Shown piece after piece: positions 26,903 through 35,642 of a DNA stretch of 64,000 nucleotides (position 1 is the first letter of the stretch; every line of letters begins with the position of its first letter). The DNA is from Lachnospiraceae bacterium A2 (GTDB taxonomy: Bacteria; Bacillota; Clostridia; Lachnospirales; Lachnospiraceae). Under the pieces are notes generated by a model. That model worked only from the letters and a program-made list of their open reading frames with translations, did not search any database and was not told where the DNA came from. The translations under genes were made by a program, and so were the position numbers. Location: NCBI GenBank assembly GCA_000403315.2, contig KE159636.1, forward strand, positions 1,649,740 to 1,713,739, given 5' to 3'.

Positions 26903-28120
26903 ATGTTGAAAGAATCAAAAAAAATATCTGATTATCTTGACATTGGTTTTCTCCAGATGCTGCAGGATAATTGTTCCAAGGCCATGGGGCTGGCCTTTGT
27001 CACAGTGGATTACCGGGGATGCCCTATCACGCATTATAGCGGTTTTACCCCCTACTGCCGGTTGGGGCGGAAGCATCAGGGGTTTTTTGAGATGTGCAAG
27101 CAATGTGACGCCCATGGCGGGCTTCAGGCTGCAATTACTGGGGAGCCTTATATTTACCGCTGCCATGCGGGGCTGGTGGATTTTGCGCTGCCGCTTTTTT
27201 ATGATGGCAATTACATGGGATCGCTGATGGGGGGCCAGATCCGCTTAGACCGGGAGGAAAAGGGGGAGCTGGAATGTATCCTGCCGGTGAAGACGGACTG
27301 GCGCAAGGACAAGGCCTTGGATGAAGCATACCATGAAACGCAGACAGTTTCTTATGAAAAAATTAAGTCGGCGGTCACGCTGCTGCATGATTTGATTTTG
27401 TTTATGATGGAAAATGGCGGGCATGTGGCAGGCACAGGCCCAAATGAAACAGGTTTGGAACCAACGGCGGGAAGGAAATCCCTTTCTAACATGGAATTTT
27501 CTTTCCAGAAGCGGGAGCTTACCAGCCTCAAGCAGCAGGGGAGGCTCCGCTATTTTTTCTTTATAATGAATATTATTTCGCAGCTTGCCGTTCAGGAACA
27601 TGCCCCAAAGACGGAGGCTATGGTCTATGATTTTGCAGAGATCATGCGCTATGTAACGGAATCAGGCCATGAGATTTCGACGTTGGGGGAGGAATTAAGC
27701 TATGTAGGCGCCTTGCTGCGCGTCCAGAAGGCGTGGATGGGGGACACGTTCCGGTACCATATTTCGGTGCCGAAGGAATATTGGGGCGCAAACTGCCCTT
27801 ATATGGTGCTGGAACCGCTGGTTGGGCTGGCGGTCCAAGGCTGTGAGGCCGGGGAGTCCCATGAAATAGAGATACTTGCCGAGGAAGGGCAGGGGGATGT
27901 GCTCATCCAAGTAGTCAGCGATAATGAGGGGATGGCTGTGGAGGGGATGGCTGCCCGGATTGACAGTTCTACGCAGGAGGAGGGATTTTCCCTGCATGAT
28001 TCGGACCGGAGCCTGAAACGGATTTTTGGAAAGCAATACGGCCTTTCGGCGGGGCCTAGGAAGGACGGGCGCGGTGGGGCTATGGCTTGCTTCCGCCTTC
28101 CCCTGAAGAAAGAGAGATAG
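26903..28120 (+). CDS. PocR-domain sensor with degenerate LytS-type histidine kinase region
   Basis: 405 residues from ATG 26903 (GGGAG, 9 bases). Residues about 5-160 are a PocR ligand-binding domain (IGFLQMLQDNCSKAMGLAFV, FFEMCKQCDAHGG, YRCHAGLVDFALPL), known from propanediol and cobalamin regulators. The rest aligns to LytS/YehU kinases, but the phosphorylation motif PHFLFN reads LRYFFF (about residue 216), so the His is missing. The ATP-site N-box ENAxxH reads GLAVQG. It is therefore probably a pseudokinase or direct ligand sensor. It precedes an AraC-type response regulator. Expected to control pdu genes on sensing 1,2-propanediol; this is inferred from context. Confidence 0.8.
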   Translation: MLKESKKISDYLDIGFLQMLQDNCSKAMGLAFVTVDYRGCPITHYSGFTPYCRLGRKHQGFFEMCKQCDAHGGLQAAITGEPYIYRCHAGLVDFALPLFYDGNYMGSLMGGQIRLDREEKGELECILPVKTDWRKDKALDEAYHETQTVSYEKIKSAVTLLHDLILFMMENGGHVAGTGPNETGLEPTAGRKSLSNMEFSFQKRELTSLKQQGRLRYFFFIMNIISQLAVQEHAPKTEAMVYDFAEIMRYVTESGHEISTLGEELSYVGALLRVQKAWMGDTFRYHISVPKEYWGANCPYMVLEPLVGLAVQGCEAGESHEIEILAEEGQGDVLIQVVSDNEGMAVEGMAARIDSSTQEEGFSLHDSDRSLKRIFGKQYGLSAGPRKDGRGGAMACFRLPLKKER

Positions 28121-28191
28121 GGACAGGGCAATGTGTTTTTGGTGCCGCATGCTGTGGCATGGGGTTAAGTGGAGAAGGAGGCATGTGGCGT

Positions 28192-29256
28192 ATGGATCAG
28201 ATTTTAGTATGGAATGAGAACCGGCTGGAACGTGAGATTACCCGCAGCATACTGTCAGAAGGGCTGGAATCGGCGGAGATTATCCTTGCGCCGGAAGCGG
28301 ACATAGCCTTACGGCTGCTGCGGGAAAAGGAGATGGATTTGCTGATTGCAGATGTGCCCAAATTCGACCTGCGCCATTGCGATATGATGGCGCAGGCCAA
28401 GCAGGTGTCGCCAGATACCCCGGTTTTGGTGACTTCCGTTGGCGTCCGCGCTGATATTGCCCCGCATGTCTGGCGGCTGGGCCTGCAGGATTACCTGCTG
28501 AAGCCTTGCCGCCCGGCTTGGCTTCTGGCGGCAGTCCGTGCGCTGAAGCGGAATGCTTCAGTTGCGTCGGATGACAAGGAAGAACAGCGGCGGCGGGAGC
28601 GGTACTTAAAGCTTTTGGCGGAGCAGATGCGGGCATTTTGTTATAAAAAATGCACAGATGTTGCAAAAGATTACCTTGATTCCCTCTATAAAGATATCCA
28701 TAATAAAAGTGTAATCCGGTTTCAGGCGCTTCGGTTTGCCGAAGGGCTTGTGCAACTGGGCGACCCTTTGGGCGCTGCTGTCCAGATGCGTCTGGCAGGC
28801 ATTATGGAGCAGTTCCGGTTCCGGTTCGACCAGCAGGTGCAAAAATATGACACGTATCTTGTGCTGAAAAAGATGCTCAACGTCATTTTTGCAGTGTTCG
28901 ATGAAGAAGGCAGCTATCAGATTGGCAGCGAGCAGAGGGTGCTCAACTATATAGACCGCAACATCAAGGACGGCATCAGCTTGGACCAGGCTGCGGAGTA
29001 CGCCAATATGAGCTCCTACTATTTCAGCAGGGTGTTTAAAAAAATCACCGGGGTCAATTTCATTACATATGTGACGGACAGCAAAATTGCAGTTGCCCAA
29101 GAGATGCTGGTAGACACAGATTTGCCGGTGCTCAGCATTGCCTATGAGCTTTCCTACAATGAGGCCAATTATTTTAGCAAAGCGTTCAAGCGGAAAGTGG
29201 GGATGACGCCTACGGAGTACCGGGAGGCTCATTGCGGCGGGGAGCATTGCCTGTAA
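28192..29256 (+). CDS. Response regulator with AraC-type DNA-binding domain
   Basis: 354 residues from ATG 28192 (AAGGAGG, 10 bases). The receiver (1-120) has the phospho-Asp position (LLIADVPKFD) and the Lys in LLKPCRP, but the acidic pair after strand 1 is NEN instead of DD. A helical linker follows; residues 250-350 are two helix-turn-helices of the AraC/XylS type (SLDQAAEYANMSSYYFSRVF, LSIAYELSYNEANYFSKAFK). Together with the upstream PocR-domain protein it looks like a split version of the single-chain PocR activator. The final codons overlap the region just before the PduQ-like gene. Confidence 0.87.
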   Translation: MDQILVWNENRLEREITRSILSEGLESAEIILAPEADIALRLLREKEMDLLIADVPKFDLRHCDMMAQAKQVSPDTPVLVTSVGVRADIAPHVWRLGLQDYLLKPCRPAWLLAAVRALKRNASVASDDKEEQRRRERYLKLLAEQMRAFCYKKCTDVAKDYLDSLYKDIHNKSVIRFQALRFAEGLVQLGDPLGAAVQMRLAGIMEQFRFRFDQQVQKYDTYLVLKKMLNVIFAVFDEEGSYQIGSEQRVLNYIDRNIKDGISLDQAAEYANMSSYYFSRVFKKITGVNFITYVTDSKIAVAQEMLVDTDLPVLSIAYELSYNEANYFSKAFKRKVGMTPTEYREAHCGGEHCL

Positions 29257-29282
29257 GTGTTGGCGGCAGAATGGAGGTTATC

Positions 29283-30422
29283 ATGCAGGAATTCAGTTTC
29301 AGTACTAGGATATTTTTCGGGGAGGGCGCATTGGAGCGCCTGCGCCGGGTGGAAGGCCGGAGGGTCCTGATTGTCACGGATCGCTTCATGGTGCAGGTTG
29401 GGGCAGTGGAAAAGGTAGTTTCCTATCTGTCAAGGTGTGAAGTCACTGTGTTTGACGGGGTAGTGCCTGACCCGCCCATTGAGGTGGTAGCTGCGGGGGT
29501 GGATGCGTTTGCGGAGTGCCAAGCGGAAACCGTAATTGCCGTAGGCGGCGGTTCTACCATTGATGCGGCAAAGGCTATCCGGGCGATTGCCAAGAAAGTC
29601 CTCCATGTGGAAACGGACAAGATGGAGTGCTTTGCTGTGCCAACCACGAGTGGCACTGGCTCCGAGGTTACGGATTATGCGGTAATTACAGACAGCGCCC
29701 GGGGCGTCAAATATCCACTGGACAGCCAAGCCCTGCGCCCACCAGTGGCTATCCTTGACCCATACCTTACGGCCAGCGCCCCTTCTTCTGTGACGGCGGA
29801 TGCGGGCATGGATGTGCTGACACACGCCATTGAGGCTTACGTTTCCACCAATGCCAATGATTTCTCCGATGCCATGTGTGAGAAGGCCATATCCTTGGTA
29901 TTCCGGTTCCTGCCCTTGGCTTACCGGGACGGCGGGGATTTGCTTGCCAGGACAAAGATGCAGAATGCCTCCTGCATGGCGGGGCTGGCCTTTAATTCTG
30001 CCGGCTTAGGCATAAACCACAGCCTTGCCCATGCCATTGGCGGGAAGCTGCATATTGCCCATGGGCGCATTAATGCAATGCTCCTGCCGAAAGTCATGGC
30101 ATTCAATGCAGATTTGTCCCATGTGGTAGGCGGGGAATATTCCGTTGCAGCAAAAAAATACCAGCGTATTGCAAAAATCATGGACATCCCGGCAGCCAAT
30201 GTCCGTCTGGGGGTGTCCAACTTAATCCGGGAGATAGAACGGCTGAACCATACGCTGAAAATCCCTGCTACCCTTAAGGCGTGGGGAGCCGATTTGGCAG
30301 AAGTCCACAATATGCGCGGGGAGCTGGTAGCAGCCGCCTTAGCAGATGCCACTTACGCCACCAACCCGCGGCGGGCAAGCGAGGAAGATGCCGCAGCCCT
30401 GCTGGAGCAGGTGACGGGTTAG
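29283..30422 (+). CDS. pduQ: Iron-containing alcohol dehydrogenase (PduQ-like 1-propanol dehydrogenase)
   Basis: 379 residues from ATG 29283 (GGAGG, 5 bases). Group III Fe-dependent alcohol dehydrogenase: NAD-binding VIAVGGGSTIDAAKAI, then FAVPTTSGTGSEVTDYAVI, and iron ligands in GMDVLTHAIEAYVS and NHSLAHAIGGKLHIAHG. In pdu systems PduQ reduces propionaldehyde to 1-propanol and recycles NAD. The gene lies upstream of the main operon, behind the regulator, and no second pduQ occurs after pduP. Confidence 0.83.
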   Translation: MQEFSFSTRIFFGEGALERLRRVEGRRVLIVTDRFMVQVGAVEKVVSYLSRCEVTVFDGVVPDPPIEVVAAGVDAFAECQAETVIAVGGGSTIDAAKAIRAIAKKVLHVETDKMECFAVPTTSGTGSEVTDYAVITDSARGVKYPLDSQALRPPVAILDPYLTASAPSSVTADAGMDVLTHAIEAYVSTNANDFSDAMCEKAISLVFRFLPLAYRDGGDLLARTKMQNASCMAGLAFNSAGLGINHSLAHAIGGKLHIAHGRINAMLLPKVMAFNADLSHVVGGEYSVAAKKYQRIAKIMDIPAANVRLGVSNLIREIERLNHTLKIPATLKAWGADLAEVHNMRGELVAAALADATYATNPRRASEEDAAALLEQVTG

Positions 30423-30439
30423 CCTTTAGGGGGTGCCAT

Positions 30440-31081
30440 ATGAAATTTGCGATGTCATACAGTTGCGGGAAGGACAGCACCTTAGCCCTCCATAAAATGC
30501 TGGAGCAGGGGCATGAGCCAGTATGCTTGGTGGTTATGGTAAATGAAGCCGCTGGCCGTTCGTATTTCCACGGCGCAGATGATAGCATGCTGGAACGCTA
30601 CGGGAAGGCCTTGGCTCTTCCCATGGTCACCTGCCCGGCAGTGGGGGAGGATTACCAGCAAGCCTTTGAGGCAGGGCTGGCAAAGGCCAAATCCATGGGG
30701 GCAGAAGGAGCCTGCTTCGGCGACATTGATATTGAAAAGAACCGGCAGTGGGAGGAAGCGCGCTGCAAAGCAGCCAGGCTTCTTCCATGTTTCCCGCTGT
30801 GGCAGCGGGGCCGGGAAGAAATTGTCTACGAACTGATCCGGCTTAACTATCAATGCCTGGTGAAAAGCATCGACCGGACAGTCCTGCCCATGTCCCTTCT
30901 GGGGGCAGTCCTCAATGAATCGTCTGTTGCAGCCTTAAAGGCGGCAGGCATTGACATCTGTGGGGAGAATGGGGAATACCACACCCTGGTTACCGATGGC
31001 CCAATCTTTCAGGAACCGTTGCATTTTAAGGTTGGGGATAAGCTTGTATTCGGGGATTATGCAGTGGCAGACATTCAATAG
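30440..31081 (+). CDS. DUF71/COG2102 ATP-pyrophosphatase (diphthine-ammonia ligase-like)
   Basis: 213 residues from ATG 30440 (AGGGGG upstream). N-type ATP-pyrophosphatase loop YSCGKDSTLALHKML at the N-terminus. GACFGDIDIEKNRQWEE and ICGENGEYHTLVTDGPIF are DUF71 signatures. Bacteria lack diphthamide, and published comparative genomics (DUF71/COG2102) proposes a B12-salvage role for a bacterial subgroup linked to btu transport genes. The BtuFCD-like operon and pdu genes here fit that idea. The reaction is not known. Confidence 0.82.
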   Translation: MKFAMSYSCGKDSTLALHKMLEQGHEPVCLVVMVNEAAGRSYFHGADDSMLERYGKALALPMVTCPAVGEDYQQAFEAGLAKAKSMGAEGACFGDIDIEKNRQWEEARCKAARLLPCFPLWQRGREEIVYELIRLNYQCLVKSIDRTVLPMSLLGAVLNESSVAALKAAGIDICGENGEYHTLVTDGPIFQEPLHFKVGDKLVFGDYAVADIQ

Positions 31082-31083
31082 GC

Positions 31084-31130
31084 AAAGCCCATGCTTGGTT
31101 CAATTTTTGTATCAGCCATGGGCTTTTTTT
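31084..31130 (+). terminator. Intrinsic terminator after the DUF71 gene
   Basis: AAAGCCCATG (31085-31094) pairs with CATGGGCTTT, followed by a run of T to 31130. A full TATAGGAAAG repeat begins at the next base. Confidence 0.75.
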
Positions 31131-31325
31131 GTCTTATAGGAAAGACCATGTTACTGTGAAGTGTTAAAGTCCATGACTTTCCTATAAGATAAAAGCCCTC
31201 CGGGCAGGATGCGCACTTGCACGTAAGGTTGATGTCGCTTAGGCGACCGTGCTCGGCGCGCAAAGTGTTCAAACCCCTCAAGATTGAGGAGTAGGGGAGT
31301 TGATGTGGGCTTGCCCACTTTGTTC
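31131..31325. repeat. TATAGGAAAG composite repeat (copy 3, full length)
   Basis: Same plan as 18131-18314: GTCTTATAGGAAAG arm pairing with CTTTCCTATAAGA, a GCGCACTTGCAC...GTGCTCGGCGC block, CCCCTCA/TGAGG, GTGGGCTTGCCCAC, ending TTTGTTC. It is 195 bp long. It separates the DUF71 gene from the pdu promoter. Confidence 0.8.
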
Positions 31326-31450
31326 CATTTCTAATTTTCCGCCAGCACAAAACTACCTCTTTTCTATTTGCATAAACGATTTCCCCGTTCTTAAATCATA
31401 ATTGTGCAAAACAAACAAAACATTTGACAAAAAAGTCCCTGCCTACGACA

Positions 31451-31479
31451 AGAAAGTACAACCCTTTTTTTAGTATAAT
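31451..31479 (+). promoter_or_regulatory. Probable activator-dependent promoter of the pdu operon
   Basis: A perfect TATAAT (31474-31479) has no recognisable -35 box at the right distance (31451-31456 reads AGAAAG). A TTGACA at 31424-31429 is about 45 bases away, too far. A strong -10 with a missing -35 is typical of promoters that need an activator, here presumably the AraC-type regulator at 28192. pduA starts 46 bases on. Confidence 0.5.
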
Positions 31480-31525
31480 AAAAAATAGCAACAAACTAAC
31501 CAAACATGAATAAGGAGGAATCAAA

Positions 31526-31804
31526 ATGCAAAAAGAAGCCCTTGGTATGGTAGAAACAAAGGGTCTGGTAGGCGCCATTGAAGCCGCTGACGCTATGGTA
31601 AAATCTGCAAATGTTGCCTTGGTGGGCTACGAGAAAATCGGTTCCGGCTTAGTTACCGTTATGGTACGCGGCGACGTAGGCGCAGTAAAGGCATCTGTAG
31701 ACGCTGGCTCTATCGCTGCTGAAAAAGTCGGCACAGTTGTATCCTGCCACGTAATCCCGAGGCCACATACAGATGTGGAGAAGATCCTTCCGCACATGGA
31801 ATAA
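31526..31804 (+). CDS. pduA: Microcompartment shell protein PduA (BMC-H)
   Basis: 92 residues, one BMC domain ([19 protein letters not shown], then [17 protein letters not shown]). PduA hexamers tile the flat faces of the propanediol microcompartment and their pores admit substrate. It is the first gene of the operon, with AAGGAGG upstream. It is about 80 percent identical by eye to the second BMC-H at 38730. The 112-base gap to pduB is unusually long for this operon and holds two small hairpins (CCCA/TGGG and GTAACA/TGTTAC). Confidence 0.93.
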   Translation: MQKEALGMVETKGLVGAIEAADAMVKSANVALVGYEKIGSGLVTVMVRGDVGAVKASVDAGSIAAEKVGTVVSCHVIPRPHTDVEKILPHME

Positions 31805-31916
31805 TTCCGGGATATTTGCAGGGACCCAATATTTTGTGGGAATGTGGAAAAAGCAGAGAATTGTAACAGTAAAGGAATGTTAATTGTTACGGAAAATAAT
31901 ATTGGAGGGAAAACAC

Positions 31917-32726
31917 ATGGATGAACTGAACAACAACATCATGGAAGAAGTTATGAAAAGGCTGGGCGCCATGGCTTCTCCAGCCGGGGAATGCTGCAAA
32001 GAAGATGCCGCGCCTGCTGCGCCGTCCTGCAACCTGACAGAATTTGTCGGCACGGCTATGGGGCATACCATTGGCTTAGTGATCGCAAATGTGGACCATC
32101 AGGTGCACGAAGCGCTTAAAATCGACCCGAAATACAGGGCAATCGGCATTATCAGCGACCGCGTAGGCGCAGGCCCCCAGATTTTTGCGGCTGACGAAGC
32201 AGTAAAAGCAACCAACAGCGAGTGCCTTTTGGTAGAGTGCCCCCGGGATACAGAAGGCGGCGCAGGCCATGGCTCCCTGATTATCTTTGGGGCAGAGGAC
32301 GTATCCGACGCACGCCGTGCAGTGGAAGTATGCCTGCGGGAAATCCCACGTACCATGGGGGATGTATATGGCAACAGCGCAGGGCATTTGGAATTCCAGT
32401 ACAGCGCGCGTGCTTCTTATGTATTGAATAAAGTTTGGGGCGCACCCCTTGGGAAAGCTTTCGGCATCACCGTAGGCGCTCCGGCAGGGATCGGCGTCGT
32501 TTTGGCGGACGCGGCTTCTAAGGCTGCAACCATTGATGCAGTAACCATTGCAACACCGGGCAATGGCGGGACAAGCTTCTCCAACGAGGTGAATTACTTC
32601 TTCTCTGGGGATTCAGGTGCAGTAAAGCAGGCCATTATCGCAGCCCGCGACGTAGGGCTCCAGTTATTGAAAACCCTGGCGCCGGATGAGGAACTGAAAT
32701 CAACCACGACACCTTACATTCTTTAA
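31917..32726 (+). CDS. pduB: Microcompartment shell protein PduB (BMC-T)
   Basis: 269 residues, two fused BMC domains forming a trimer with a gated pore (VGTAMGHTIGLVIANVD, AIGIISDRVGAGPQIFAADEA, then FGITVGAPAGIG). Start ATG 31917 has TGGAGGG upstream. The N-terminus (MDELNNNIMEEVMKRLG) is an amphipathic helix; in Salmonella the PduB N-terminus ties the shell to the enzyme core. An internal ATG before MASPAGE could give a short PduB' form, but its ribosome site is weak. Confidence 0.93.
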   Translation: MDELNNNIMEEVMKRLGAMASPAGECCKEDAAPAAPSCNLTEFVGTAMGHTIGLVIANVDHQVHEALKIDPKYRAIGIISDRVGAGPQIFAADEAVKATNSECLLVECPRDTEGGAGHGSLIIFGAEDVSDARRAVEVCLREIPRTMGDVYGNSAGHLEFQYSARASYVLNKVWGAPLGKAFGITVGAPAGIGVVLADAASKAATIDAVTIATPGNGGTSFSNEVNYFFSGDSGAVKQAIIAARDVGLQLLKTLAPDEELKSTTTPYIL

Positions 32727-32745
32727 TAGGAAGGAGCTGTAAGCT

Positions 32746-34407
32746 ATGAAATCAAAACGTTTTGAAGTATTGGCGAACCGCCCGGTAAATCAGGACGGCT
32801 ACGTCAAAGAGTGGCCTGAAGTCGGCCTGATTGCCATGAACAGCCCCTTCGACCCCACCCCCAGCATTAAAATTGAAAATGGGCGTGTCACAGAGCTGGA
32901 CGGCAAGTGCCGCGCTGATTTTGATATGTTAGATACCTTTATTGCAGACCATGCCATCCGCCTTGAAAATGCAGAAAAGGCCATGGCGCTGGATTCCCTG
33001 GAAATTGCCCGCAAAATCGTGGACATTAACGTTTCCCGTAAGGAAATCCTTGATATTACCCTTTCCATTACCCCGGCGAAGCTGACGGAAGTAGTAGGGA
33101 AGATGACAATTGTAGAAATCATGATGGGCATGTCCAAAATGCGCGCCCGCCTGATGCCTGCAAACCAGTGCCACGTTACCAACGTAAAGGACAACCCTGT
33201 CCAGATCGCGGCTGACGCGGCAGAAGCAGGCGTGCGCGGCTTTGCAGAAATGGAAACAACCGTCGGCATCGCGCGTTACGCGCCTTTCAATGCAATTTCC
33301 ATTATGGTAGGCGCACAGGTAGGGCGCCCCGGCGTTATGACACAGTGCGCGCTGGAAGAAGCCACCGAGCTCCTGCTTGGGATGCGCGGCTTTACCACTT
33401 ATGCAGAAACCATTTCCGTATACGGCACAGAGCCTGTATTTATGGATGGCGACGACACCCCTTATTCCAAGGCATTTTTGGCTAGCTGCTATGCCAGCCG
33501 CGGCTTGAAGATGCGCTTTACCTCCGGTACCGGTTCAGAAGTCCAGATGGGTTATGCAGAAGGCAAATCCATGCTGTACTTAGAAGCCCGCTGCCTTGCA
33601 ATTACCAAGGGCGCAGGCGTACAGGGGACCCAGAACGGTTCCGTATCCTGCGTAGGCGTGCCTGCAGCAGTACCGGGCGGAATCCGCGCCATCGCTGCTG
33701 AGAACCTGATTGCGATGCTGCTGGATTTGGAATCCACTACTTCCAACGACCAGACCTTTACCCATTCCGACCTGCGCCGTGTGGCAAGGAGCGTGCCCCA
33801 GTTCTTCTCCGGCACCGACTACATATGCTCCGGCTACTCCGCTACGCCAAACTACGACAATATGTTTGCAGGCTCTAACTGGGATGCAGAAGATTATGAC
33901 GACTGGAATATCCTCCAGCGCGACATGAAGATAGACGGCGGCCTGCAGCCGGTACGGGAAGAAGATGTAATCAAAGCCCGCAATAAGGCAGCCCGGGCGC
34001 TCCAGGGCCTGTTCCGTGAATTAGGCCTGCCGCCAATTACAGATGCAGAAGTGGAAGCGGCTACCTATGCTAACGGCTCCAATGACATGCCGGACCGGAA
34101 CGTGAACGAAGATTTGAAGGCAATTGAAGATATGATGGCCCGCAATGTAACCGGCGTAGATTTCGTGAAGGCCCTTGACAAGGCCGGGTTCCCGGACGTG
34201 GCACAGAATATCTACAACATGCTCCGCCAGAAGGTAGCAGGCGACTATCTCCATACCGCTTCTATTTTTGGGGACAATTTCCATGTACTGTCCGCAGTCA
34301 ATGCGCCGAATGATTACCATGGGCCAATGACTGGCTACCAGATCAGCGAGGAGAGATGGAAACAGATCAGCGATATCCCGAATGCAATTCGGCCGGAAGA
34401 CATTTAA
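32746..34407 (+). CDS. pduC: Propanediol dehydratase large subunit
   Basis: 553 residues, the family length. With PduD and PduE it converts 1,2-propanediol to propionaldehyde using adenosylcobalamin. It is a TIM barrel with conserved stretches VGLIAMNSPFDPTPSI, MPANQCHVTNVKDNP, TYAETISVYGTEPVF, RFTSGTGSEVQMG and NGSVSCVGVPAAVPGG. Glycerol dehydratase is a close relative, but the full pdu context favours propanediol. AAGGAG lies upstream. Confidence 0.96.
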   Translation: MKSKRFEVLANRPVNQDGYVKEWPEVGLIAMNSPFDPTPSIKIENGRVTELDGKCRADFDMLDTFIADHAIRLENAEKAMALDSLEIARKIVDINVSRKEILDITLSITPAKLTEVVGKMTIVEIMMGMSKMRARLMPANQCHVTNVKDNPVQIAADAAEAGVRGFAEMETTVGIARYAPFNAISIMVGAQVGRPGVMTQCALEEATELLLGMRGFTTYAETISVYGTEPVFMDGDDTPYSKAFLASCYASRGLKMRFTSGTGSEVQMGYAEGKSMLYLEARCLAITKGAGVQGTQNGSVSCVGVPAAVPGGIRAIAAENLIAMLLDLESTTSNDQTFTHSDLRRVARSVPQFFSGTDYICSGYSATPNYDNMFAGSNWDAEDYDDWNILQRDMKIDGGLQPVREEDVIKARNKAARALQGLFRELGLPPITDAEVEAATYANGSNDMPDRNVNEDLKAIEDMMARNVTGVDFVKALDKAGFPDVAQNIYNMLRQKVAGDYLHTASIFGDNFHVLSAVNAPNDYHGPMTGYQISEERWKQISDIPNAIRPEDI

Positions 34408-34425
34408 GAAGGAGGTGTGGAAGAT

Positions 34426-35091
34426 ATGACTTTTGACGAAAAAACACTGCGCAGCGTCATTGCAGAAGTAATTAGCGAAATGGCAGGTTCCCAGGCGGCA
34501 GCCCCTGCTGCCCAGGCGCCAGCCCCTGTAACCCCTGTATCTGGCAAGATGGTTTTAACAGAGCAGGGCGATGCGCCAAAGGGCGTAGCGCCAGACGAGG
34601 TTGTGATCGGCCTGGCTCCGGCTTTCGGCATTTACCAGACAGAAACCATTATCCACCAGCCCCACGACAAGGTGCTGCGTGAGATCATTGCCGGCATTGA
34701 GGAAGAAGGGCTGAAATGGCGCGTGGTACGGGTATACCGCACCTCCGACGTTTCCTTTATCGCCCATGATGCGGCTGAATATTCCGGGTCTGGCATTGGC
34801 ATCGGCATCCAGTCTAAGGGCACCACGGTTATCCACCAGAAAGACCTTCCGCCCCTTAGCAACCTGGAACTGTTTTCACAGGCCCCGTTGATTGAAATGG
34901 ATACCTTCCGCCAGATTGGGAAGAACGCTGCCAAATATGCCAAGGGCGAGGCTCCTACGCCGGTGCCGGTGCGCAATGACCAGATGGCGCGCCCGACATA
35001 CCAGGCGATTGCGGCATTGCTCCATATTAAAGAAACGGAACACGTTGACAACGATAAGCGACCTCAGGCTGTCGCAGTTTCATTCCAGTGA
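34426..35091 (+). CDS. pduD: Propanediol dehydratase medium subunit
   Basis: 221 residues from ATG 34426 (AAGGAGG, 10 bases). The N-terminal helix [18 protein letters not shown] followed by an Ala/Pro linker is a classic encapsulation peptide that targets the enzyme into the shell. The core follows from [19 protein letters not shown]. It contacts cobalamin through the B12-binding region together with PduC. Confidence 0.95.
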   Translation: MTFDEKTLRSVIAEVISEMAGSQAAAPAAQAPAPVTPVSGKMVLTEQGDAPKGVAPDEVVIGLAPAFGIYQTETIIHQPHDKVLREIIAGIEEEGLKWRVVRVYRTSDVSFIAHDAAEYSGSGIGIGIQSKGTTVIHQKDLPPLSNLELFSQAPLIEMDTFRQIGKNAAKYAKGEAPTPVPVRNDQMARPTYQAIAALLHIKETEHVDNDKRPQAVAVSFQ

Positions 35092-35102
35092 AAGGAGGCA
35101 GA

Positions 35103-35615
35103 ATGATGGATCAGGAACTTTTAATGAAACAGATTGTAGAACAAGTTATGCAGGCCATGAAAAACGGTGCGCCCGCAGCATCCCCTGCTGCCCCTGCAGG
35201 CGGCAAGGTTACTTCTGCAGACTACCCGTTGGCTGAAAATATGGCCGACCAGATAAAAACACCTACTGGCAAGCCTTTCACTTCCTTAAGTTATGAGAAA
35301 GTGATTTCCGGCGACATTACTGCAGACGACATGCGTATTTCCCCGGAAACCTTGGAAATGCAGGCACAGGTGGCAGAATCCGTAAACCGCGAGGCATTTG
35401 CAGGGAACCTGCGCCGTGCGGCTGAACTGATTGCTGTGCCGGACGACCGCCTTTTGGAGATTTACAATGCATTGCGCCCCTACCGTTCCAGCAAGCAGGA
35501 GCTGATCGACATTGCCAATGAGCTGGACCAGAAATACGGCGCAAAGACAGCGGCTGCCCTTGTACGTGAGGCTGCCGACGTCTATGACCAGCGCGGCAGG
35601 CTGAAAAAATTCTAA
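35103..35615 (+). CDS. pduE: Propanediol dehydratase small subunit
   Basis: 170 residues. N-terminal helix LMKQIVEQVMQAMKNG plus an Ala/Pro/Gly linker is a second encapsulation peptide. The core reads DYPLAENMADQIKTPTGKPF and ends YDQRGRLKKF. Two adjacent ATGs (35103, 35106) both fit the AAAGGAGG site. Confidence 0.94.
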   Translation: MMDQELLMKQIVEQVMQAMKNGAPAASPAAPAGGKVTSADYPLAENMADQIKTPTGKPFTSLSYEKVISGDITADDMRISPETLEMQAQVAESVNREAFAGNLRRAAELIAVPDDRLLEIYNALRPYRSSKQELIDIANELDQKYGAKTAAALVREAADVYDQRGRLKKF

Positions 35616-35642
35616 GATTCTGCAAAGTTGGGAGGTTCCACT

